Origin: Marinospirillum sp. | GTDB taxonomy: Bacteria; Pseudomonadota; Gammaproteobacteria; Pseudomonadales; Halomonadaceae | Length of the DNA stretch: 7,053 nucleotides | Assembly: GCA_007116865.1 (NCBI GenBank) | Contig: SKHR01000032.1 | Span: 1-7,053 of the forward strand | Direction of reading: 5' to 3' | In this document: positions 1 through 5,627 of the stretch, one piece after another | Position numbering within the stretch: position 1 is the first letter of the stretch | Layout of the letters: each line of letters begins with the position of its first letter | Notes under the pieces: model-generated | What the model was told of the DNA's origin: nothing | Seen by the model: only the letters and a program-made list of their open reading frames with translations | Database searches by the model: none | Translations under genes and position numbers: made by a program

Positions 1-1447
1 AAACTAAAATGAAAGCCAATAGGTTCAGGCCAGTGGCTGTCCATGCAATAGTGAACCAGTTTTCAATGCCGGCCAGAGTGACTGAAACACCCAGAATTTG
101 CAGATGATGTATTTCAAACAGCAGGGGCAGGCCGAGGCCGATCACCCAGGTCATAAATCCAAGAGTAAGACCAGCGAGCAGGCCGTAGCGATTGGCACCC
201 GGCCAATAGAGCAAAGCCAGAATTCCGGGTAAAAACTGCAGGGTGGCGATAAAAGCAGACAGCCCTAAGGTGGCCAGATCGTGACGCACACTAAGAATCA
301 GGTAGAGCAGGTAAGCGGCAAAAATCAGGGTGGCGATCAGCAGACGTCGCATCCAGATTAGCCAGTAGTAGATATCAAAGCGTGCGGGCGGCTGGTAGAC
401 AGCTAACACGAGATGATTTAGCAGCATGGGTGCCAGTGCCAGGGTCATGACAATGATGGTGCCACTAGCCGCAGCCAAGCCAGCAAAGAAAGAAAGCAGG
501 TTCCAGTAACCGCCGAAGGATAGCGAGTAGTACTCGGTGGGAAGTGAAGACCCACTGGCGGTGGCAGCCCAGTAGATGAGCGGCACAGGCAGGGCCAGCA
601 GGAGTAAAAAAATCGGCAGCATCCAACTGGCCTGGCGCAAGGCGGTTTCCGAGGGATTCTCGGTAAAGATCATGTGAAAAATATGCGGCATGGTGACCGA
701 GGTGGCGACGAAAAGCAGCAATAGGGTTCGCCACTGGTTATCGTTCAGTGGCTGGGTCGCGGCAGCCAGTTGATCGCCATTTTCTGCCAGCCAGAGGTTC
801 AGGCCTTCAAAGCCACCAAACACCCCCCACAAGGCCGCGCCACCCAGGGCCAGGAAGGCAACCAGCTTGACCAGAGAGTCAACCGCCAGGGCAACCAGCA
901 GGCTTTCATGGCGCTCACGCAGGGAGATGTGTCGTGCCCCAAACAACAAGGCAAACAGGGTGATCACCGCACAAAACACAAAGGCCAAATGATAGGGCGA
1001 TGACTCATTGGTTAGCAGATGAATGACATCACCGATGGCCTGAATCTGCAGTGCCAAGTGAGGCATGCTGCCAAACAGCAGACCCAGGGTGACCAGCATG
1101 CCGACCCAGCGACTACGGTAGCGAAAGGCAAATAAATCGGCAATTGATGACAACTGATAGGTTCGAGTCAGGCGCAGTAAAGGCAGTAGAAAGAGTGGTG
1201 ATAATACAAAGACAGCACTGATACCCAGATAGTAAGTGAGATAGCCGTAGCCATAACGCTCTGCCATGCCAAAGGAGCCATAAAAGGCCCAGGCACTGGC
1301 GTACATGCCCAGTGCAAGCACATACACGATTGGATGGCGAATCCAGCGACGGGGAATGAAGTTCTTCTCGACCAACCAGGCACAAGCAAACAGCAGTAGC
1401 AGATAAGCGACACCGAGAAGAAAAATATGGGTTAGCGTAAAATCCAT
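1..1447 (-). CDS. cbrA: CbrA-like sensor histidine kinase, N-terminal sodium/solute symporter (SSF) domain, partial
   Basis: An open frame runs from an ATG at 1447-1445 to the left edge without a stop, giving 482 residues of a larger protein. It is almost entirely hydrophobic membrane segments (about 5-25, 40-58, 66-92, 115-140, 154-172, 186-210, 240-262, 276-296, 315-347, 366-387, 393-415, 420-445 and a last one cut by the edge), as expected for an SSF/SLC5 transporter domain. Stretches resembling Pseudomonas CbrA, as I remember it, include MYASAWAFYGSFG (48-60), TRTYQLSSIADLFAFRYRS (94-112), HIFHMIFTENP (255-265) and LNHLVLAVYQPPA (343-355). In that family the transporter domain is followed by STAC, PAS, HisKA and HATPase regions; these would lie off the left edge and are not seen here. 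CbrA with response regulator CbrB controls use of carbon and nitrogen sources. The gene starts 21 nt after a small membrane ORF and follows dksA-gluQ, the pseudomonad gene order, which favours CbrA over a plain symporter. Only a weak Shine-Dalgarno (ACGAG) precedes the ATG. Confidence 0.85.
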   Translation of the reverse strand, partial: MDFTLTHIFLLGVAYLLLLFACAWLVEKNFIPRRWIRHPIVYVLALGMYASAWAFYGSFGMAERYGYGYLTYYLGISAVFVLSPLFLLPLLRLTRTYQLSSIADLFAFRYRSRWVGMLVTLGLLFGSMPHLALQIQAIGDVIHLLTNESSPYHLAFVFCAVITLFALLFGARHISLRERHESLLVALAVDSLVKLVAFLALGGAALWGVFGGFEGLNLWLAENGDQLAAATQPLNDNQWRTLLLLFVATSVTMPHIFHMIFTENPSETALRQASWMLPIFLLLLALPVPLIYWAATASGSSLPTEYYSLSFGGYWNLLSFFAGLAAASGTIIVMTLALAPMLLNHLVLAVYQPPARFDIYYWLIWMRRLLIATLIFAAYLLYLILSVRHDLATLGLSAFIATLQFLPGILALLYWPGANRYGLLAGLTLGFMTWVIGLGLPLLFEIHHLQILGVSVTLAGIENWFTIAWTATGLNLLAFILV

Positions 1448-1468
1448 TGTCTGGCTCGTAGCGACCGG

Positions 1469-1645
1469 TTAAGGCGTGTCTTCAGGAAACTGCTGTGCGA
1501 TCAGCCAGCCACTGAATAAGATGAAGCTGGCCCAGACAAAAAAGGGTTTAAGCCAGGTACTGGCATCGCCCCAGGTATTGAACATCCAGGGCGTCATAAA
1601 GTAACCAGCAAAAACTAAGATCAGAAGAAGCCCGTTCATTTTCAT
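1469..1645 (-). CDS. cbrX: small two-helix membrane protein upstream of cbrA (CbrX-like)
   Basis: This 58-residue frame has an ATG at 1645-1643 and a TAA at 1471-1469. The product has two hydrophobic segments, about residues 4-18 (GLLLILVFAGYFM) and 34-50 (PFFVWASFILFSGWLIA). A polar, Trp-containing loop (NTWGDASTW, 23-31) joins them, and the tail is short and acidic (FPEDTP). It sits between gluQ and cbrA: its ATG is separated from the gluQ TAG by one base, and its TAA is 21 nt before the cbrA ATG. A similarly placed small ORF in Pseudomonas has been named cbrX; I assign the name from position and size, not from remembered sequence. No good Shine-Dalgarno precedes the start, so translation probably depends on ribosomes finishing gluQ. 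A second in-frame ATG (codon 3, 1639-1637) is an alternative start. Its function is not evident from sequence; influence on cbrA translation or assembly is inference. Confidence 0.72.
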   Translation of the reverse strand: MKMNGLLLILVFAGYFMTPWMFNTWGDASTWLKPFFVWASFILFSGWLIAQQFPEDTP

Positions 1646-1646
1646 G

Positions 1647-2549
1647 CTAAAGCGACGCCAAATCGATGGTTTGTTCGCCCCTCAGGGGTGCTATGGACCA
1701 GTGTTGCTGTGCCAGGGTCAGCAATGCTTCAGGGTGCAGCTCAATCCATTGTGGGTCTGGTGTCTGGCCAAGTGCACGCAACACCCGATAAAGCACTTCA
1801 CTGGGCCGCTCATGGCAAAGCGGTGTGGCTTTATTCTGTTTGGACAGCTTTTGCCCCTGTGAATTGACTATAACGGGAAGGTGGGTGTATTGGAAAGGAA
1901 TCGACACTTGATTTGCCAGGCAGTGAGCCAGATCAAGCTGCCAGGGGGTGGAGTCCATCAAGTCAATGCCACGCACCACATGGGTGACGCCTTGATCCAA
2001 GTCGTCAGTAACCACCGCTAGTTGATAAGCCCAGTAGCCATCCTTGCGCAGAATGACCGGGTCACCCAGCGATTCCAGCGCCACCTGCTTGACGCCCTGC
2101 AGGCCGTCTGTCCAGCGCACCTCGGCCTCAGTGACACGAAATCGCCAGGCATAGGGTGGTTTCGGCACTTTTTTTAGATGACGGCAAAACCCAGGGTAGG
2201 CAGCGGCAGCGGCCAGTTGCTTGCGGCTGCAGCGGCAAGGATAAGCACGCCCTTGTTGGATCAACTGATTCAGTGCAGCCTGGTAGTCTGCGTGGTGTTG
2301 GCTCTGGTAGCGTACGCTACCATCCCAAGTCAGGCCATAGGCTTCGAGTGTGCGCAGGATCTGATCAGCAGCCCCGGGTTCTTCTCTGGGGGGGTCCAGA
2401 TCTTCGATTCTGACCAGCCAGCGGCCTCGATGGACGCGGGCCTCCATCCAGCTGGCCAGTGCAGTGGCGAGTGATCCCAGGTGCAATGGCCCGGAGGGTG
2501 TGGGGGCAAAGCGCCCTACATAAGGGCGCGGCTCAGCAGGGGTGAGCAC
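1647..2549 (-). CDS. gluQ: glutamyl-Q tRNA(Asp) synthetase GluQ
   Basis: This 300-residue protein is a truncated relative of glutamyl-tRNA synthetase. The enzyme activates glutamate without tRNA and attaches it to the queuosine base at the wobble position of tRNA(Asp), making glutamyl-queuosine in the cytoplasm. Visible features are the N-terminal class I signature PTPSGPLHLGSL (17-28, HIGH-like HLGS at 23-26), RIEDLDPPRE (47-56), a zinc site formed by C105, C107, Y118 and C122, and a KMSKS-like KLSKQN (234-239). The length is normal for the family, which lacks the anticodon-binding domain of GltX. The start is a GTG at 2549-2547 that directly abuts the dksA stop (TGAGTG), with a GGTGGG purine run just upstream inside the end of dksA; this suggests coupled translation. 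A seven-C run encodes the conserved PP of the DPPRE motif. The frame is intact and the call is secure. Confidence 0.97.
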   Translation of the reverse strand: MLTPAEPRPYVGRFAPTPSGPLHLGSLATALASWMEARVHRGRWLVRIEDLDPPREEPGAADQILRTLEAYGLTWDGSVRYQSQHHADYQAALNQLIQQGRAYPCRCSRKQLAAAAAYPGFCRHLKKVPKPPYAWRFRVTEAEVRWTDGLQGVKQVALESLGDPVILRKDGYWAYQLAVVTDDLDQGVTHVVRGIDLMDSTPWQLDLAHCLANQVSIPFQYTHLPVIVNSQGQKLSKQNKATPLCHERPSEVLYRVLRALGQTPDPQWIELHPEALLTLAQQHWSIAPLRGEQTIDLASL

Positions 2550-2987
2550 TCACCCACCGATTTGCTTTTCCTTGATTTCAGCCAGGCTTTTACAGTCCAC
2601 ACACAGGGTCGCGGTGGGCCGGGCTTCAAGGCGGCGAATACCGATCTCAATACCGCAGGCATCGCAGTAACCATAGTCACCATCGTCAATCTTATCGATG
2701 GTATCGTTGATCTTTTTGATCAACTTGCGTTCACGATCGCGAGTACGCAGCTCAAGACTGAATTCTTCTTCCTGAGTGGCTCGGTCGGCTGGATCCGCAA
2801 AATTGCTGGCTTCTTCTTTCAGGTGCTGTACCGTCCGATCGACTTCTTCCATCAGCTCCTGCTTCCAGTTGAGCAGTAATTGACGAAAGTGCGCCAGTTG
2901 GTCGTCGCTCATGTACTCTTCACCCTCAGAAACCTGATAGGGGATGAAGGTCTGGTTTTCTGCAGCCTGTTCGTTACTATTGGGCAT
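2550..2987 (-). CDS. dksA: RNA polymerase-binding transcription factor DksA
   Basis: DksA binds the secondary channel of RNA polymerase and works with ppGpp to repress rRNA promoters and activate amino-acid biosynthesis promoters during starvation. The 145-residue product has the full canonical layout. An N-terminal helical region (about 27-60) leads into the coiled-coil tip motif DPADRA (65-70), whose two aspartates (D65, D68) and A70 match the residues that act near the polymerase active site. The second coiled-coil arm covers about 73-102. It is followed by a four-cysteine zinc finger (C108, C111, C129, C132) and a C-terminal helix. All four cysteines are present, so this is the classical zinc-containing form and not a Cys-poor paralogue. 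The ATG at 2987-2985 has a GAGG Shine-Dalgarno (complement of 2995-2998) seven bases upstream. It is the first gene of the leftward chain and abuts gluQ. Confidence 0.98.
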   Translation of the reverse strand: MPNSNEQAAENQTFIPYQVSEGEEYMSDDQLAHFRQLLLNWKQELMEEVDRTVQHLKEEASNFADPADRATQEEEFSLELRTRDRERKLIKKINDTIDKIDDGDYGYCDACGIEIGIRRLEARPTATLCVDCKSLAEIKEKQIGG

Positions 2988-3068
2988 AACCGTGCCTCGC
3001 CAGTTGGTGGTTCGTCCTCATCGGCAGAGCCGAACGAAAAAAAGATTAGCTTATTTACTGGAAAGTCC
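2988..3068. promoter_or_regulatory. divergent intergenic region between dksA and the ChaN-like gene
   Basis: These 81 bases separate two divergent starts and must supply transcription signals for at least dksA unless those lie in the neighbouring coding sequence. On the minus strand a weak sigma70-like pair can be drawn: TTGCAA (3080-3075) and TAAATA (3057-3052) with a 17-base spacer. It matches the consensus at only four and three positions, and its -35 lies inside the start of the divergent gene. If used, it would give dksA a leader of roughly 55-60 nt carrying the inverted repeat at 3021-3033. On the plus strand GGAAAG (3060-3065) is the likely Shine-Dalgarno for the ATG at 3069; I see no convincing -35/-10 pair for that gene. 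Confidence 0.4.
3021..3033. repeat. short perfect inverted repeat in the dksA leader region
   Basis: The sequence TCGGC-AGA-GCCGA is a perfect 5-bp inverted repeat with a 3-base loop. An outer pair, GTTCG (3010-3014) and CGAAC (3031-3035), could instead pair with the outer arms and excludes part of the inner stem. An A-run follows it on the plus strand; in RNA of either direction no U-tract follows the stem, so it does not look like an intrinsic terminator. It could be a leader hairpin or a dimeric-protein operator, but such a short repeat may also be chance. Confidence 0.35.
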
Positions 3069-4037
3069 ATGAAATTGCAAGGTCGAATCGACAAAACCTT
3101 AGGTGAGCATCGGCTTTATTGTGGGGGCGTGCGCTTTGCTATTCTGCTGTTCTGGTTGCTGGCTTTTATAGCTAAAGTGCAGGCGGAGCCTTTGTTACCA
3201 GTGTCTTGGGCTGCGACAGAAAAGCAAGACCATCCTCTGGTTGGCCAGTTTTGGTCGACTCGCGAGCAGCTACAATATTCTTTACCGGAATGGCTGGAAC
3301 AACGACCTCGAGGTCATTGGATTTTTTTAGGCGAACAGCATGATCACCCTGATCATCAGCAGATCGCAGTGTTATGGCTGCGCGCTTTGGCGGATCAGGA
3401 GGCCGGCGTCGTGTTGGCGCTGGAAATGGCGACACAGGCTCAGCAGGCAGCTTTGGATGCCCACCTGGGTGAGGCAGAGGTGGTGGCCGATGATCTGGCG
3501 TGGAATCCAGGCTGGCCCTGGTCGGCTTATGGTGATTTGGTGCAGACTGGTATGCAGTTGGCGGATCGGGTGCTGGCCCTGGATTTGCCGCGTGAGGATC
3601 AGATGCGGGCTTATCGACAAGGTGCACCACAATCTGCTTTGTCCGAGGCGATGGCGGCAGCGCTGGATCTGTTGATTGATCAGGGTCACTGTGAGCTTTT
3701 GCCAAGCAGTCAATTGCCGGCGATGCGCCAGGTACAGCTGGCGCGCGACCAAGCGATGGCGGCACGCTTAGCGGAAGTGGATCTGACGGGTAGAAGCGGC
3801 CTGGTGTTAGCTGGATCAGTGCATGTGCGCAGAGACCTTGGTATTTCACGCTGGCTGCCAGACTCAACGCTCCGCAGTAGTGTGCTGTTGCAGGCAGTTG
3901 ATGAGCGGACACACTGGGCAGACTATTTGCCAAGTGGCATCGAAGGAATAGCGGCGTTTGACTATATTTTATTTACGCCGGCAATTCCCCCGGTTGATTA
4001 CTGTGCTGAGCTAGAGGCTCGCATGTCTGGTCATTGA
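3069..4037 (+). CDS. exported ChaN/Tiki-superfamily protein (haem-binding uptake type)
   Basis: This 322-residue protein resembles the ChaN family (Cofac_haem_bdg, Tiki/EreA superfamily). Family hallmarks seen are FLGEQHDHPDHQ (about 91-102), ALEMATQAQQ (about 116-125) and a late glycine/histidine motif LVLAGSVHV (about 257-265). ChaN homologues of this type are usually outer-membrane lipoproteins linked to haem binding. Here the N-terminus is a Sec-type signal: a long basic n-region, hydrophobic core FAILLFWLLAFIA (23-35) and a likely signal peptidase I site KVQA|EP at about 39. No lipobox cysteine follows the core, so the mature protein is predicted to be soluble and periplasmic. I chose the ATG at 3069 because GGAAAG lies just upstream. 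The in-frame GTG at 3129 would leave a more typical 19-residue signal peptide and is a real alternative; extension further upstream would run into dksA. The gene is alone on the plus strand and converges on the kinase-like gene with a 4-nt gap. The ligand is not proven by sequence. Confidence 0.83.
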   Translation: MKLQGRIDKTLGEHRLYCGGVRFAILLFWLLAFIAKVQAEPLLPVSWAATEKQDHPLVGQFWSTREQLQYSLPEWLEQRPRGHWIFLGEQHDHPDHQQIAVLWLRALADQEAGVVLALEMATQAQQAALDAHLGEAEVVADDLAWNPGWPWSAYGDLVQTGMQLADRVLALDLPREDQMRAYRQGAPQSALSEAMAAALDLLIDQGHCELLPSSQLPAMRQVQLARDQAMAARLAEVDLTGRSGLVLAGSVHVRRDLGISRWLPDSTLRSSVLLQAVDERTHWADYLPSGIEGIAAFDYILFTPAIPPVDYCAELEARMSGH

Positions 4038-4041
4038 GTGG

Positions 4042-5613
4042 TTAATGCTCAAGCTTTAGATGATCACGAATCAGGCGAACCAGTGTCTGACTGGCGCCAG
4101 GGGCATCGGTATCAACCTGAACGCTGTGCAGCAGCTCATCTTCTTGTAAGGGCTCCAGAGTGGTAAGCTGTTGATCCAGAACAGCTTCATCAGCTTCGGC
4201 GACCTGTTCACCTGCCTTCTTACGTTTGGCCAGACGGCGGCGGAGTGTTTGCTCATCGGCTTTTAGGGCGACGATCAGATAAGCCAGCCCAAGGTCTTCA
4301 GCCACTTTTCCAAGTCGTTCACGCTGGGATCTTTTTAAATTGGTGGCATCCAGGGTCACCGGAAAACAGGCGCGCAGAGCCAGGTCACTGAGTTCAGTCA
4401 GGCGCTGGTAGGTCTGTTCAGTGGCTTCTCGGCTATAAATCTGGTCATTCAGGGCTGAGTGACTGAGATCGGTGGCTTTTAGGCCAAACAGGCGCTTGCG
4501 CTCAACATCAGAGCGAATTCGAATGCCGCCCAGCTCTTTTACCACCTGTTGGGTCAAGGTGCTTTTTCCACTTCCAGATACCCCGTAGGTCAGCAGCAAA
4601 TAGGGTGGATAAAAGTCCGTGTAGCTTTCAGCCAGGTCGGTATAACTGCGGTATTGGCGCAGTATTGCGGCCTTGTCTTCATCGTCCAGTCCGGGCTGAC
4701 CCAGGCGGAAAAGATTGACCTTGGCTCGCACCAGTGCGCGATAAACCTTGTAAAAGCACAAAAGTTGCAGCCCCGCATAGTCGCCTGTTTGCTCAAGATA
4801 GTGATTGAGGGTGAGATGGGCCATTTTTTTCAGGCCACGATCCTCCAGGTCCATCAGCAAAAAAGCCAGATCGCTGATCACATCACACCAGCGGAAGGCC
4901 GGGTTGAACTCGATGCAGTCAAACGGGACGACTTCTCCCTGCCATAACGTGGTATTACCTAAATGCAGATCACCATGACACTCACGCACAAATCCTTGTG
5001 TGAGGCGTTCAGTCATCACAGTAGTAAGACGCTCGAAGGTGTCTTTAGACCAGTCTTCTAAGCGCTTAAGTTGAGTGAGTGCGGCCTCATCTGTCAGTAG
5101 TGGGCGAATTTGATCAAAATTTTGTTGTGCTGGCTCCCAGATGGCTTCTGGAGTTCCTAGCCCTTCTGGCACGGACTGTCCGCTGATAGCGGTGTGAAAG
5201 TCTGCCAGTTTTTGAGCCAGTTGAAGCAGGTGGGCTTCGGTCAGTTCACCCCGCTGCTGTAGCGCATTGAGTAGCAGGGTATCATCAAACTGACGCATCT
5301 TGATGACGTACTCAAAGGGATCTGAGTCGTCACCAATCCGTGGCGCCTCTGGTGAACCGGACAGAGGTATGAGTTCTAAATAAAAGTCGGGCGCGAGTCG
5401 TTGGTTGAGTGAGATTTCCAGCTCACAAAAGTGCTTGCGCTTTTCCAGTGTGGAGTAGTCGAGAAAACCAAAATCGACCGGCTTTTTGATCTTGTAGGCA
5501 AAATCACCGGTCAGCAGTACCCAGGAAATGTGAGTTTCCCGTAGCTGGATTTCCTCGGAAGGGTGAGGAAAGGGGGCGGTTTTTCTCAGTGTCTGTACCA
5601 GCAGTTCGCTCAT
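4042..5613 (-). CDS. fused aminoglycoside-phosphotransferase-like / P-loop kinase protein
   Basis: This 523-residue protein joins two kinase-type folds. The N-terminal part (about 1-335) resembles the APH/choline-kinase superfamily (COG2187 type). It has KIKKPVDFGFLDYSTLEKR (41-59), which probably includes the ATP-contacting lysine, the catalytic-loop motif HGDLHLGN (213-220) and a metal-binding aspartate in PFDCIEF (230-236). The C-terminal part (about 337-523) is a P-loop kinase of the AAA_33/COG0645 type: Walker A GVSGSGKST (344-352), RSDVERKRL (367-375), LDATNLKRSQRER (421-433) and an arginine-rich lid RRRLAKRKK (458-466). All these catalytic motifs look intact. Similar fusions are usually annotated only as AAA-family ATPase or bifunctional phosphotransferase/ATP-binding protein; I know of no proven substrate, and antibiotic resistance should not be assumed. 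The ATG at 5613-5611 has a GGAG Shine-Dalgarno (complement of 5620-5623) and lies 14 nt after the hemL stop, so it is probably co-transcribed with hemL. Confidence 0.9.
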   Translation of the reverse strand: MSELLVQTLRKTAPFPHPSEEIQLRETHISWVLLTGDFAYKIKKPVDFGFLDYSTLEKRKHFCELEISLNQRLAPDFYLELIPLSGSPEAPRIGDDSDPFEYVIKMRQFDDTLLLNALQQRGELTEAHLLQLAQKLADFHTAISGQSVPEGLGTPEAIWEPAQQNFDQIRPLLTDEAALTQLKRLEDWSKDTFERLTTVMTERLTQGFVRECHGDLHLGNTTLWQGEVVPFDCIEFNPAFRWCDVISDLAFLLMDLEDRGLKKMAHLTLNHYLEQTGDYAGLQLLCFYKVYRALVRAKVNLFRLGQPGLDDEDKAAILRQYRSYTDLAESYTDFYPPYLLLTYGVSGSGKSTLTQQVVKELGGIRIRSDVERKRLFGLKATDLSHSALNDQIYSREATEQTYQRLTELSDLALRACFPVTLDATNLKRSQRERLGKVAEDLGLAYLIVALKADEQTLRRRLAKRKKAGEQVAEADEAVLDQQLTTLEPLQEDELLHSVQVDTDAPGASQTLVRLIRDHLKLEH

Positions 5614-5627
5614 GTCCGGCTCCAGGT

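Noticed and set aside
465..1413. Several short open frames on both strands in the left part
   Set aside because: They overlap the continuous CbrA-like frame, which has coherent membrane segments and family motifs across its whole length.
3021..3045. Intrinsic terminator at the inverted repeat near the A-run
   Set aside because: The A-run follows the stem on the plus strand, so it gives a U-tract only upstream of the stem in minus-strand RNA. This is the wrong arrangement for either direction.
2880..3068. Upstream extension of the exported-protein frame to an ATG at 2880
   Set aside because: It would run through dksA on the opposite strand and place the signal peptide deep inside the protein. 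The ATG at 3069 with a Shine-Dalgarno is better.
3172..3933. A 253-codon open frame antisense to the ChaN-like gene
   Set aside because: Its translation is Pro/Ser/Ala-rich with no family resemblance, and it lies opposite a gene with a signal peptide and clear family motifs. It is a codon-bias shadow.
4042..5613. Reading the kinase-like gene as an aminoglycoside resistance gene
   Set aside because: The APH-like half belongs to a broad kinase superfamily and is fused to a P-loop kinase in a housekeeping setting. Nothing points to an antibiotic substrate.
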